Origin: Actinomycetota bacterium
Lineage (GTDB): Bacteria > Actinomycetota > Actinomycetes > Nanopelagicales > Nanopelagicaceae
Assembly: GCA_027728065.1 (NCBI GenBank)
Contig: JAQBVO010000001.1
Coordinates: 1-64,000, forward strand
DNA length: 64,000 nt
Direction of reading: 5' to 3'
Positions 8,415 through 17,759 of this stretch are shown piece after piece. The notes under the pieces were generated by a model that ran no database searches, was not told the DNA's origin, and was given only the letters and a program-made list of their open reading frames with translations. The position numbers were made by a program, and so were the translations under genes. The first letter of the stretch is position 1; the number at the start of each line of letters is the position of its first letter.

Positions 8415-9467
8415 ATGGGTAAAATTCGAGTGGGAGTAATCGGTGCCGGAAGTTGGGCTGTAGCTTCCCATCTGCCAAATTTAGCGGCGCACAAAGATGT
8501 CGAATTTGTCGGCGTTGCCCGCAAAGGCACCGAACTGCTCAAAAAAATCAAAGATCAATATGGGTTCAAAGTTGCATCAGAAGATTACCAAGATGTTCTC
8601 AATGCTGGGGTAGATGTTGTAGTCGTAGGAAGCCCAACTGGATTTCACCACGAGCATGCAAAGGCGGCTCTAGAGGCGGGCGCTCATGTAATGTGCGAAA
8701 AACCTGTAACCATAAACCCCTCCGATGCGTGGGACTTAGTCGCAACTGCAGAAAAGACTAAGAAGCACTTAATAATCTCCTTCGGGTGGAACTACATGGA
8801 TATTGTAATTGGCGCTAAGAAACTTATGGTTGAGAAAGGAATTGGCGAACTTGAGCATATGACTATTCATATGTCTTCAATGACCCGCGAACTTCTTTCA
8901 AATACAGGTGCTTACCCCGATGCTGCTCCTGAAGCCCTTCCCGAGCAGAAAACCTGGACTGATTCTCGTGTATCAGGGGGCGGGTACGGTCAAGCACAAC
9001 TCTCACACGCTCTTGGCTTGGCGCTCTGGCTGACAGATGCTAGAGCAAGGGAAGGCTTTGCTCTCATGTCCTCCCCAATGAATGCGCCAGTTGAGTTACA
9101 TGATGCGATCTCTATTCGCTATGAGAATGGTGCGATAGGAGTTATCTCTGGGGGTTCCTCGCATGCAACTGCACACAAAAAATTGCATGCAGTTGAGGTT
9201 CGAGCAATCGGATCTGAGGGTCAAATACTTGTGGATCTAGAGCGAGCCGCAGTGTGGCATCACAAGAATGGAAAAGAAACTCGCCTAAATCTCGATGACG
9301 ACGCCGGTTTTTATAACTGTATTGGGCCTATCGACTCTTTGATCTCTGCTGGGAGAGGGGAAGAATTTTTCAATCAATCTCCGGGTGAACTTGGGGCACG
9401 AACTGTTGAAGCTCTCGACATTGCATATAGGAGCGCGGTTTCCGGAAAACTCGAAAAGAGAATTTAA
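8415..9467 (+). CDS. Gfo/Idh/MocA-family sugar oxidoreductase
   Basis: A 350-residue NAD(P)-dependent dehydrogenase. It has an N-terminal Rossmann fold (VGVIGAGSWA at residues 4-13) and the family's MCEKPV motif near residue 95, with the catalytic Lys. The C-terminal alpha/beta domain follows. These enzymes oxidise or epimerise sugars, inositols and sugar acids. The ATG at 8415 is preferred over one 12 bases upstream because GGAGAG at 8405-8410 then acts as ribosome-binding site and the protein starts MGKIRVGVIG. It likely acts on the sugar imported by the ABC system at 10-13.5 kb. Confidence 0.92.
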   Translation: MGKIRVGVIGAGSWAVASHLPNLAAHKDVEFVGVARKGTELLKKIKDQYGFKVASEDYQDVLNAGVDVVVVGSPTGFHHEHAKAALEAGAHVMCEKPVTINPSDAWDLVATAEKTKKHLIISFGWNYMDIVIGAKKLMVEKGIGELEHMTIHMSSMTRELLSNTGAYPDAAPEALPEQKTWTDSRVSGGGYGQAQLSHALGLALWLTDARAREGFALMSSPMNAPVELHDAISIRYENGAIGVISGGSSHATAHKKLHAVEVRAIGSEGQILVDLERAAVWHHKNGKETRLNLDDDAGFYNCIGPIDSLISAGRGEEFFNQSPGELGARTVEALDIAYRSAVSGKLEKRI

Positions 9468-9494
9468 GGATTCTGTTAAAACGTCAACTCTATC

Positions 9495-9950
9495 TCACTG
9501 TGTTGGTGGTTTTTGGAAGAGCTCTATGTAATATCCATCAGGATCTTTAAGATAGAGGGAGCGGGCACCAGTATTGGGGCCTGCAGTGATATCTACGCAA
9601 CCCTGGCTTCTAGCCTTGTAACCTTTAGCAAACATTTTTGAGGCAAGTTCATCAATCCCATCCACGTAAAGACAAAGGTGACCTCCACCGAAATCGCAGG
9701 GCCGAGAAGATGCATCGAACCTTTCGATTCCTTGATATTCGAGAAGTTCAACGTATCCACCACCTGGGATATTTAGATATACCGCCCTTATCGCCTTGTG
9801 ATTCAAATCTAGAACCACATTTAAGTATGGGCCATCAAGGATTCGATCAAATTTCATAGACAAGCCAAGTCCGTCACGATAAAAATCTAGGGACTTATCC
9901 ATATCTCTCACAGTGATTCCACCATGAAAGAAACCTGTTACACCTGCCAT
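9495..9950 (-). CDS. VOC/glyoxalase-fold protein
   Basis: A protein of about 151 residues in the vicinal-oxygen-chelate superfamily (glyoxalase I, extradiol dioxygenase and epimerase fold). It opens with a typical HGGITVRDMDKSLDFYRDGLGL segment and ends with LYLKDPDGYYIELFQ. These give the His and Glu metal ligands of the two beta-alpha-beta-beta-beta modules. Two ATGs stand in tandem; the second (9950) has the better spacing from GGAAGG. It lies between the Gfo/Idh gene and the sugar ABC transporter, and may isomerise a keto-sugar intermediate, but that role is a guess. Confidence 0.85.
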   Translation of the reverse strand: MAGVTGFFHGGITVRDMDKSLDFYRDGLGLSMKFDRILDGPYLNVVLDLNHKAIRAVYLNIPGGGYVELLEYQGIERFDASSRPCDFGGGHLCLYVDGIDELASKMFAKGYKARSQGCVDITAGPNTGARSLYLKDPDGYYIELFQKPPTQ

Positions 9951-10007
9951 CATTACCTTCCTTTGCTTGGACTTATATTTTCTTAAACCTATTATTCATA
10001 TTCGGAT

Positions 10008-10994
10008 TTACTTTCGGTTCGCTGCCCATCGCTCTCTAAATTGATCAAACGAAACCGCAATTATTAATAGTGTTCCACGTGCAACATCTTGCCAAAATGT
10101 GTTAACGTTTAGAAGCACGAGTCCGTTATTGAGAACACCGATAATCAATAATCCAATTATGGTTCCTGAGATGGTCCCTCTGCCGCCATTTAGACTCGCG
10201 CCGCCAAGAACGACTGCTGTGATTACCGAAAGCTCTAACCCCGTTGCTGCCATTGGCGCTGCCGCAGAAAGTTGAGAAGTCAGGATCAAGCCTGCCACTG
10301 CGGTTGCTAGGCCTGATAATACAAAAGCAATCACAATTACACGTGAATTGCGAATTCCGACCAAACGGGAAGCTGCAGGGTTTGCTCCAATGACGTAGAG
10401 ACTTCTGCCAAAAGTTGTGCACTTCATGATAAACCCCCCCGCACCACAAATTATTACAAAAATAATCACAGATGTAGGAAGGTTTAAGAATGGGCGATCT
10501 AACCCAAGGAAACTAAAATCACTAACCATGATGGTTTGACCTCCACCCACTATGTAGCAGAGTCCGCGAAGAATCGCCAAGGTTCCAAGAGTTGTAATCA
10601 GAGAATTAACCTGTATTTTTGTGATTAGGTAGCCATTTACTAATCCAACCACGACTCCTACAAGAATGGTCGCACCTATTCCAAGTTGGAGTGATGACTT
10701 TGCAGAAACAACTCCAACGATCGTGCCTGCAAAGGCCGCTGCAGAGCCAATAGAGAGATCAACTTGTCCGGCAATCAACAACATTGTGCCAGGAATCGCT
10801 AGAATTCCTGCAACCGATAGTGCAGTAAGAATATTAATTCCGTTTTCAATATCTAAAAAGTATTCTGAGGCGAAACTGAAGAAAATGATGAGTGCAACGA
10901 GGAATATAAGGAGTGCTGCCAGTTCTGGCACGCTTCGCCCGGCTCTCTTTAACGTGACATCTGCCACTTTAGTTGTGTCATTAACTGTAGTCAT
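10008..10994 (-). CDS. Sugar ABC transporter permease, RbsC type
   Basis: A 328-residue inner-membrane permease of the BPD_transp_2 family (ribose, xylose, rhamnose, autoinducer-2 importers). About eight to ten hydrophobic helices are visible. Family segments include GTMLLIAGQVDLSIGS near residue 70, LITTLGTLAILRGLCYIVGG, and the late LGGASLNGGRGTISGT, which forms the ATPase-coupling loop. It is the last gene of the operon binding protein - ATPase - permease, with gaps of 6 and 12 bases. Only one permease gene is present, so it would act as a homodimer. Confidence 0.93.
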   Translation of the reverse strand: MTTVNDTTKVADVTLKRAGRSVPELAALLIFLVALIIFFSFASEYFLDIENGINILTALSVAGILAIPGTMLLIAGQVDLSIGSAAAFAGTIVGVVSAKSSLQLGIGATILVGVVVGLVNGYLITKIQVNSLITTLGTLAILRGLCYIVGGGQTIMVSDFSFLGLDRPFLNLPTSVIIFVIICGAGGFIMKCTTFGRSLYVIGANPAASRLVGIRNSRVIVIAFVLSGLATAVAGLILTSQLSAAAPMAATGLELSVITAVVLGGASLNGGRGTISGTIIGLLIIGVLNNGLVLLNVNTFWQDVARGTLLIIAVSFDQFRERWAANRK

Positions 10995-11006
10995 GATTGC
11001 CTTTCG

Positions 11007-12503
11007 CTAGCTTGCTGTGGTGATTAAGGATTCAGTTGTTATGGTGCTACCTTTAAACTCTGCGACTTTATGGCCTTTAGACATCACAACGGCGCGATCG
11101 GCCACTTGAATCACTTCTTCGTGATCTGATGTAGTTATGAGAATCCCAATGTTTTGTTCCTTTGCGCTGCGTCTGAGTGTTTCATAAATATCACGTCGAG
11201 CCCCCACATCGACTCCACGCGTGGGTTCAATAAGAACCAGCAATTTGGAACTGCCCTCAAACCATCTCGCGAGGAGAACCTTCTGTTGATTTCCACCAGA
11301 AAGAGTCGCAATCTTTTGTTTTGGATCTTTTCTTGATCTAATCTTCAACCGGTCTGTCCAATTTATGTAAGCCTTTTCTTCGGGAGCAACGGTAATGAGT
11401 CCGTGATTGGAATACCGAGGCCAAGAAGGAACACCTAAATTCTCTGCTACCGGACGAATCATAAATGCACCTAAACGTTGACGATCGGCAGGCAAAAAGC
11501 CAATTGAATTATCAATTGCCGTATTTGGATCCTTTGGAGAAAATATTTTCCCATTTAACTTAATCTCACCACGATGCTCGGGGTGGAGGCCAAAAATAGT
11601 TTCGGCAACCTCGGCGGTACCTGAGCCAACTTTGCCGTATAAAGCAACAACCTCACCCTCGTGAACATCAAAATCTATTCCACTAAATGCGCGATCTAGC
11701 TCAATATTATGAGCACTTAATATTTTTCCCCCAGGTTTTGGGCGATCTGTCGGATGTGAAACATCTGAGGCATCTCTACCTATCATGGCAGATACTAGTT
11801 CTCCTCGCGTGGCTTTCTTGGCATCAGCCAATAGCGCAACCGATCCATCACGCAAGACATTAACTCGATCTGCAATTCGTGCAACTTCGTCAAGCCGATG
11901 AGTAATATAAATCATGCCGACCTTCTGTGACCGCAGACTTTCTATTACAGAAAAAAGTCTCTCTGACTCTGCCGATGATAGCGCCGCTGTTGGCTCATCA
12001 AGAATGAGTACGCGAGCATTGTCAGATAGAGCCCGTGCAATTTCAACAATCTGTCGCTCGCCAATTCGAAGTTTACCAACTTTTTTGTTGATATCGATAT
12101 CGACGCCAAGCATGGAGAGTGCTTTTTCTGCACGCTCGTTAATTTTCTTCCATGAAACTATTCCCCGCGTAGCGCCCCACAGACCCATAGAGATATTTTC
12201 GGCAACAGTAAGGGTCGGTGCATCGCTAAGTTCTTGAAAAATCATTCGGATTCCCGCTTCGCGGGCTTTAATTGGATCTAGGCTGGAATATTCAACTCCC
12301 GAGCAGGTAATCCTCCCTTGCTCAGGGATGTAATCACCAGCGATGATTTTAACGAGCGTAGATTTACCCGCTCCATTTTCTCCTAGTAGCGCAAGCACTT
12401 CGCCTGGGGCGAGGGAGAGGTCCACTCCATGGAGAACCTCTACCCCGCCAAAGGACTTATGAATCCCTGACGCTGAAATGAGTTTCATATCTTTGTCAGG
12501 CAT
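11007..12503 (-). CDS. Sugar ABC transporter ATPase, RbsA/MglA type
   Basis: A 498-residue protein with two fused nucleotide-binding domains. Domain 1 has Walker A GENGAGKST, signature-like LRIGERQIVEIARAL and Walker B VLILDEPTAAL. Domain 2 (from about residue 255) has a degenerate Walker A GKVGSGTAEV, signature LSGGNQQKVLLARW, and LLVLIEPTRGVDVG. In domain 2 the Walker B Asp that most relatives keep is Ile, so this half probably does not hydrolyse ATP; degenerate second halves are known in this family. The gene starts 6 bases after the binding protein gene ends and energises uptake through the permease at 10008-10994. Confidence 0.94.
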   Translation of the reverse strand: MPDKDMKLISASGIHKSFGGVEVLHGVDLSLAPGEVLALLGENGAGKSTLVKIIAGDYIPEQGRITCSGVEYSSLDPIKAREAGIRMIFQELSDAPTLTVAENISMGLWGATRGIVSWKKINERAEKALSMLGVDIDINKKVGKLRIGERQIVEIARALSDNARVLILDEPTAALSSAESERLFSVIESLRSQKVGMIYITHRLDEVARIADRVNVLRDGSVALLADAKKATRGELVSAMIGRDASDVSHPTDRPKPGGKILSAHNIELDRAFSGIDFDVHEGEVVALYGKVGSGTAEVAETIFGLHPEHRGEIKLNGKIFSPKDPNTAIDNSIGFLPADRQRLGAFMIRPVAENLGVPSWPRYSNHGLITVAPEEKAYINWTDRLKIRSRKDPKQKIATLSGGNQQKVLLARWFEGSSKLLVLIEPTRGVDVGARRDIYETLRRSAKEQNIGILITTSDHEEVIQVADRAVVMSKGHKVAEFKGSTITTESLITTAS

Positions 12504-12509
12504 TGATTA

Positions 12510-13550
12510 TCAGCATTTTACCTTTGGATAATACTTGGATAAATTGTCTTTATTTATAAAGACGTGATCCACCTGTAGCTTCGCAGGAACAGCTTTTCCA
12601 CGTGCTGCTTGAATCAAGTATGGAATACCAATCTGACCGTACTTCTCTGGGAAGTATGCTGCATCTCCAGACCAGTTTGGATTATTCTTAATCTCACACC
12701 AAGAGGTTGGATCAGCGCCATGGCAGGCTAGATAGATGTCTTTTTCGCGACCAACTTGCTTTGCAGCAGCCAGCGCTCCTAGGCAACTATCGTCATTCAT
12801 TGCCATGACCACGATTGTCTTAGCGTTTGGAAGGGTTGTTAGGGCATCTTTGAAGGATGATTGAGCCTTCTCCAAAAAGGAAGAGTCAATTGATTTGACT
12901 TTGGCTAGATCCAGTGCTCCACATATTTCAGCAAAACCTTGCTTATTGCCACCAATGCGAGCTTCGTTCACAGAACCTACACCAGGTGATTCCATCAAAA
13001 CAACTGCATCATACTTACAATCAAATTTTGCTTTCATAAGCGCACCAACACCGCGGCCTGCAATTACGCCTGCGCGATTGTTATTTGCTCCCATAAAAGA
13101 AACCTGTTTTGGTGTCTGGTTTATATCAATAGCAATGACAGGTACTCGAGGTCCCGCCTTGTAAATTGAAGGGCCAGCAACTGCATCGAGTTGGAAATTA
13201 AGGTAAGCTTGGACTTTTTTAGTCTTAAATAATTGGACACAAGCAAGCGCCTTTGCAGCGTCAATCTGAGAATCGCAGAATTCAAGTTTTACTCCAGCAC
13301 GCTTAGCCTGGGCTTTGATCGAATCGCTTACTAACTTTACGAAAGGAACAGAGTCACCAAGTGATATATAGCCTAATTTTAGACCCTTACCGCTACCCTT
13401 TTTTACCTTCTGGAACTCTACGAATTCTGGAGATGGTAGTGACTTCGGAAATTTAGGTGCAGCAAAAGCACTTGATGCAACTGGTAATACAAGAGTTACA
13501 ATGGCAAGGACTGCGATTGCGCTCCGCTTTGAACTATAGCTCAACCTCAT
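12510..13550 (-). CDS. Sugar ABC transporter substrate-binding protein, RbsB type
   Basis: A 346-residue exported periplasmic-binding-protein family member (Peripla_BP_4). The N-terminus has positive residues and a hydrophobic core ending in SSAFA-A, a signal peptidase I site. No lipobox Cys follows, which is odd for a Gram-positive binding protein because nothing visible would anchor it. The mature part has LGYISLGDSVPFVKLVSDSIK and later NDDSCLGALAAAKQVG, typical of sugar binders. It is the first gene of the transporter operon. A dyad at 13575-13596 lies just upstream. The ligand is presumably the 6-deoxy sugar or a related aldose used by the surrounding enzymes. Confidence 0.9.
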   Translation of the reverse strand: MRLSYSSKRSAIAVLAIVTLVLPVASSAFAAPKFPKSLPSPEFVEFQKVKKGSGKGLKLGYISLGDSVPFVKLVSDSIKAQAKRAGVKLEFCDSQIDAAKALACVQLFKTKKVQAYLNFQLDAVAGPSIYKAGPRVPVIAIDINQTPKQVSFMGANNNRAGVIAGRGVGALMKAKFDCKYDAVVLMESPGVGSVNEARIGGNKQGFAEICGALDLAKVKSIDSSFLEKAQSSFKDALTTLPNAKTIVVMAMNDDSCLGALAAAKQVGREKDIYLACHGADPTSWCEIKNNPNWSGDAAYFPEKYGQIGIPYLIQAARGKAVPAKLQVDHVFINKDNLSKYYPKVKC

Positions 13551-13574
13551 AGGTCGTCTCCTTATTTTTCTAGG

Positions 13575-13596
13575 TGGAAATATGGAATCATTTCCA
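13575..13596. promoter_or_regulatory. Candidate operator upstream of the sugar transporter operon
   Basis: TGGAAAT and ATTTCCA form a perfect 7-base inverted repeat separated by 8 bases, 25 bases upstream of the binding-protein start. Similar half-sites occur at 6157-6167 and 7045-7075 in the same cluster. It could bind a cluster regulator. No consensus is known to me for it. Confidence 0.35.
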
Positions 13597-13686
13597 GTAG
13601 TTCAAATACAAGTGCAAATCCATGTTACAGTCAAGGAAGTTGATGACTAATTAAGAGATTTAATATAAAATTTTGATAACGAAAAT

Positions 13687-15186
13687 ATGAAAGGGACAAA
13701 CCTAGTGGCAAAAGCCAGGCCAGTAATAGCAGTTGGTGCTTTTTCCATTGAATGCAATAGTTTTGCTCCTGGATCAACGACGCTAGAGCAGATAGAGAAT
13801 CAAGACTTCGCAGTTGGAGATGATATTTCCAGGAACTCTGCTGGAACAGAGAGTGAATTTGCAGGAGCAATGGATTTTTTTTCGACAAAAGAAGTTACTC
13901 TCCTCCCAACTCTCGTTGCCCACGCCGATGCTGGGCCACCAATAACAATTGCGGCATTTAGGAGAATTTGCGCCCAGCTCCTAGGGAGGCTTCCAGCTCA
14001 GGTCGATGGGGTCTACCTCATGCTCCACGGCTCAGCTTTCTCTAGAGAGGAAAATGACCCTGAAGGAGCACTGCTTGCCGCCATTCGGGAGAGGATTGGA
14101 GTCACCCCTCCAATATCTGTCAGTTTGGATTTGCATGCTAACTTCACCGAGAAAATGCTTAAGGCAACAGATATAGCCGTCGCCTATCGAACTTGCCCTC
14201 ATATTGATCTTTACGAAACCGGCGCTCAAGCAGCAAGTCTGCTCTTTGATGCCGTTATTGGAAAAATCAAGCCAACGCTGCATATGAAGCGTATTCCTAT
14301 GGTAACCCCTCCTGAAAAGCACGATAACAATTTCTTGCCTTACGGATCCCTTATGAATTTATGTAAGCAAATAGAGTCAGAAGGTGCTTATGCAGCCAGC
14401 TTGCTAACAGTACAACCTTGGTTAAATGTCCCAGATTTGGGATGGAAGGCAATTGTCGTGGCAGAAAAAGGTGAATTTGATGGCAGTGGGGCAGCTGAGC
14501 GAATTGCCTCTGCCGCGTGGTCGAATCGCCACGAGTTTATGAAATTATCAGGACTGCCGCTCAAAGTAGCTCTAGAAGAGGCGGTGAGGCATCGAGGGTT
14601 AGCTGTATTTGCTGATTTGGGAGATGCAACTAATGGTGGCTCTTATGGCGACAGCACAGAACTACTTCGACAAATCTTGCAATCACAACTGGCTTCAAAA
14701 AATATACTTTCGATTACAGATGCGGAGGTTAGCACTAAAATTCACTCAACTAATAAATCTTCGATGACAGTAGATATTGGTTCAGGAAAAAACGGTGAGT
14801 ACAACGAAAAAGTCCGATGCAAAATTGAAATAGTAGCTAAGACAAATAAGAATCTTGTGTACTCACATCCAGCAGCCAAAGGTTCTATCGGCCACCCTGG
14901 TAAGTCAGCTCTCATTAAAGTCCTTGACCAAATTGGTGACACATTCGTTGTAATTCATGATAATCCAGTTAGAGTTATCGATCCAAGTATTTACCAATTA
15001 TTCGATATTGATCTTCAAGATTTTAGTGTCATTCAGGCAAAATCACATGTTTCATTTAAACCTGGTTTTGCGCCTTTCACAGAAAAATTTGTGCTGGCTG
15101 ATACTCTTGGCCCCACAACAGCAAACTTGCTAACACTTAATTTTGATCAGAGAACTATCCCAACTTTTCCCTTTGACGGAATTTAA
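13687..15186 (+). CDS. M81-family (MlrC-like) metallopeptidase
   Basis: A 499-residue protein of the MlrC family, named for the microcystin/linearised-peptide-degrading enzyme of Sphingomonas. It has the N-terminal DUF1485-type domain with EXNSF near the start (IECNSF), the metal motif SLDLHANFT near residue 150, and the MlrC C-terminal domain (ADLGDATNGGSYGDSTELL). Many homologues sit in amino-acid or sugar-derivative catabolic clusters and are unlikely to act on microcystin. A GTG at 13705 preceded by AAAGGGA is an alternative start and would remove six residues. It is divergent from the sugar transporter operon. Confidence 0.85.
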   Translation: MKGTNLVAKARPVIAVGAFSIECNSFAPGSTTLEQIENQDFAVGDDISRNSAGTESEFAGAMDFFSTKEVTLLPTLVAHADAGPPITIAAFRRICAQLLGRLPAQVDGVYLMLHGSAFSREENDPEGALLAAIRERIGVTPPISVSLDLHANFTEKMLKATDIAVAYRTCPHIDLYETGAQAASLLFDAVIGKIKPTLHMKRIPMVTPPEKHDNNFLPYGSLMNLCKQIESEGAYAASLLTVQPWLNVPDLGWKAIVVAEKGEFDGSGAAERIASAAWSNRHEFMKLSGLPLKVALEEAVRHRGLAVFADLGDATNGGSYGDSTELLRQILQSQLASKNILSITDAEVSTKIHSTNKSSMTVDIGSGKNGEYNEKVRCKIEIVAKTNKNLVYSHPAAKGSIGHPGKSALIKVLDQIGDTFVVIHDNPVRVIDPSIYQLFDIDLQDFSVIQAKSHVSFKPGFAPFTEKFVLADTLGPTTANLLTLNFDQRTIPTFPFDGI

Positions 15187-15198
15187 TAAGCTTATTTC

Positions 15199-16131
15199 TT
15201 ACTTCAAAAATCTTTTAACATTTTCCGCAATATGTATTATCGCTTCTCGAGCTTCGGGGAGAAATCCTTGCATTAAAAGAAAACCATGAATTAGCGTTGG
15301 ATAATCCCTATGGATTACTTCAGTACCCTGGGCGCTAAGTTTTTTCGCAAACTCTATTCCCTCGTCTCGTAAGGGATCCAATTCGGCTGTGATGATGTAT
15401 GTCTTAGGGAGGTTTGAAAATTTTGTAGCTGCTAATGGACGACAATATGAACTCTCTAAATCTCTCTCATCTCGCAAATACTGCTTCCAATACCACTTCA
15501 TCGCCTCAGTTGTTAAGGCATATCCTTGAGCGTTCTCAATCATCGATTTGTAATCAAACTTATGGTTAGTAACTGGATAAATCAATATTTGAAAGGCAAT
15601 TTTAGGACCGTTTTCATCTCGCGCTTTGAAGGAAACTCCTGCGGCGATATTTCCTCCTGCGCTCTCACCTGCGATGCCAATTTTATCCGGATTAATATTG
15701 AGAGCCTTGGCATTTTCAGTTACCCATTGAAGAGTTGCATAACAATCATCAAACGGAATTGGAAATTTATGCTCAGGAGCCTTTTGATAATTCACAGAGA
15801 CTACGACGGCACCACACGCCGCTCCTACCGATTGGTGCTGTACGGCAGTTATTTGAGTATTACCGGCAACCCAACCGCCGCCATGGAAATAGACAATTGC
15901 AGGAAATGGTCCAGCTCCTTCCGGAGTGTAAATAGCGATTGGAAGTTCAGCATGTGGGCCCGTGAAATACCTATGGGTGACGAAACCACTTTTCGGCGCG
16001 AGCCCGAGAAACTCTGATTTCCACTTGCTATTTGCCGATGCGCGTACCTCTTCTGGAGTAGAAAGCTCAGTAGCTTTCCCACCCTGTGCTGCCATTGAAT
16101 CCAGAAAGGTTTGAATTTTTGGATGCAGCAT
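15199..16131 (-). CDS. Alpha/beta hydrolase, hormone-sensitive-lipase type esterase
   Basis: A 310-residue serine hydrolase. The oxyanion motif HGGGW is near residue 83 and the nucleophile elbow GESAGG near residue 155. The late Asp (ELDPLRDEG) and His (LIHGF) complete the triad. These are the features of family IV (HSL) carboxylesterases, which cleave short acyl esters in the cytoplasm. It ends facing the MlrC gene and follows the MmgE/PrpD gene with a 9-base gap, so those two are probably co-transcribed. A lactonase or sugar-ester esterase role would fit, but the substrate is unknown. Confidence 0.9.
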   Translation of the reverse strand: MLHPKIQTFLDSMAAQGGKATELSTPEEVRASANSKWKSEFLGLAPKSGFVTHRYFTGPHAELPIAIYTPEGAGPFPAIVYFHGGGWVAGNTQITAVQHQSVGAACGAVVVSVNYQKAPEHKFPIPFDDCYATLQWVTENAKALNINPDKIGIAGESAGGNIAAGVSFKARDENGPKIAFQILIYPVTNHKFDYKSMIENAQGYALTTEAMKWYWKQYLRDERDLESSYCRPLAATKFSNLPKTYIITAELDPLRDEGIEFAKKLSAQGTEVIHRDYPTLIHGFLLMQGFLPEAREAIIHIAENVKRFLK

Positions 16132-16140
16132 ACTTATTCC

Positions 16141-17370
16141 TTACCTTAACAACTTCGATATTTGAGACCAACCTTGGTCACTTATCTCACCAGAAACAAG
16201 ATTAGCGGCTAAATCTGCAATCTCTTCCCATTCACTGCCGATCATGGAGCGCCACTTCTCTTGGCGCCATGTAGTTTCAATGGGAGAGAAGAGCTCAAGG
16301 CCTGGAGCAACAGCGATGAATCTCTCGAAGGTGCCCTCTGTTGTCGCGCCACTTATTCGAGCTGTACCAAGTGCAATGTCACCACCAATCGCAGTGACAA
16401 CTTTCTCAATCTCAGGTGCAGGGCTTAGATTCATCGGATCTTTTGAGGCCCAAGCCGCTGACGTATTTAACTGCAGATTCCACCATCGCTCTTTATTTGG
16501 ATCACTCAGGATTGGAAAGACGCCAGCATTAATTTCTACTGTTAGGTTCTTCAGAGGTGCGGGATTTTCCCTTGCTAATTGCGCTGTGCCTAATAAAGCG
16601 CTCTGAATAAATCCATTGGCAGGAAATGTCCTGACTCGGACAGAGCGAATCCCATCCTTTATGAGAGAGCCCTCTGTGATGACGGCATCAAGATCAAAGA
16701 CCTCAATGAGTCCGCGATCTCCTGCCCATAATCCAGATAGCGCAGGGAAATTTTCGTAGGCTCCTGCCGCAGCAGTCACTCCCAAACTGGCAGCAGCAGC
16801 TCTATTGAAACGCGGCGTTCCCTGCAATTCCCGAGAGACTTGTCCAATGCCACCCATATTTGTCCCTGCAAGATGAAACGCCCTCTTTGTTCTCTGGCTC
16901 GATAAGCCAAGACTTGCTGCGGCAGCAGCACATGCACCAAATGTTCCAGCAGTTGCAGTGATATGCCATCTTCTTCGATGAGTTGAACCAAAGAAGTGTG
17001 CGATCGATGCGCTCGCTCGCATCCCTGCTAAAGCAGAGGTAAGTACATGTGATCGAAACTCTGAATGAACTATTGGCGTTGCCAATGTAGCGGCAAATAC
17101 GACTGAGCCAGGGTGGTTGATTGCAGACCAATCAAGATCATCCCTATCTTCGAAAGCAGATTGACTTGCAAGTCGTGCTGCTAAACCAACAGCACCATCT
17201 TTGAAAAGAAGTGAAGGTTGAAGTGATTTCTGATTCCCGCTTCGCACGCAAATCATGAAATCTGCAAGTAGAACTTGGAGGCGATCTAGGACTTCACGTG
17301 AGCGATCTAGCGTCGAGAAATCGCTGAGTTCATCGAGAAGGCGATTTGCTAACTCAGCTTTCTCTGACAC
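16141..17370 (-). CDS. MmgE/PrpD-family protein
   Basis: A 409-residue member of the MmgE/PrpD fold, which includes 2-methylcitrate dehydratase, iminodisuccinate epimerase and cis-aconitate decarboxylase. Recognisable segments are the N-terminal LASQSAFEDRDDLDWSAINH, where the family puts its DFDD(T)H motif, and RRWHITATAGTFGACAAAA, the HxTxxxG region. The window has a separate, canonical PrpD at 38268, so this copy is probably a different enzyme. At 409 residues it is a little shorter than the usual 440-480. Upstream lies a gene-free 389 bases. Confidence 0.8.
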   Translation of the reverse strand: MSEKAELANRLLDELSDFSTLDRSREVLDRLQVLLADFMICVRSGNQKSLQPSLLFKDGAVGLAARLASQSAFEDRDDLDWSAINHPGSVVFAATLATPIVHSEFRSHVLTSALAGMRASASIAHFFGSTHRRRWHITATAGTFGACAAAAASLGLSSQRTKRAFHLAGTNMGGIGQVSRELQGTPRFNRAAAASLGVTAAAGAYENFPALSGLWAGDRGLIEVFDLDAVITEGSLIKDGIRSVRVRTFPANGFIQSALLGTAQLARENPAPLKNLTVEINAGVFPILSDPNKERWWNLQLNTSAAWASKDPMNLSPAPEIEKVVTAIGGDIALGTARISGATTEGTFERFIAVAPGLELFSPIETTWRQEKWRSMIGSEWEEIADLAANLVSGEISDQGWSQISKLLR

Positions 17371-17759
17371 TTAAATACCCCCTTGAGAACTGGCTCGTGG
17401 AGTGAACTTGGTATCACTGGCCATTGCCCCATTCTGCCCGTAAAAACCAAGCTTTGTAACAGAAATTTCAGCCGCTTTATACACAATTCAGTGGAGAGAA
17501 AATTGAACAACCTGGGGTGGCCTTGTCCGTTCCTTGTACATTTAGCAACCTAGAAGCCTTGAAAAGATGAGTAAAGGTAGGCCAATAGTTGATCGTAATT
17601 CACGCTCAGAATGTAAACGGGAGATCAGCCGATTCCTCCCCAGTGTTGACTCTAACTAGTAGTCTTGAAATAGAATCTTAGAGCCCCCTATCCTTTCCTC
17701 TATCTTGTTGATAAATTGCATGCACCCAATACATGCGGTAAAGGACTAGAGAGTTATAC
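17371..17759. other. Gene-free interval before the CFA synthase gene
   Basis: No tRNA, riboswitch or convincing small reading frame was recognised. TTGACT at 17646-17651 and TAGAAT at 17671-17676 are separated by 19 bases and point toward the CFA synthase gene. That spacing is slightly long but the hexamers are good. If used, the 5' leader would be about 75 bases. Confidence 0.4.

Noticed and set aside
16141-17370. Second 2-methylcitrate dehydratase
   Set aside because: It belongs to the same fold, but is shorter, lacks prpB/prpC neighbours and a canonical prpD exists at 38268, so only the family name is given.
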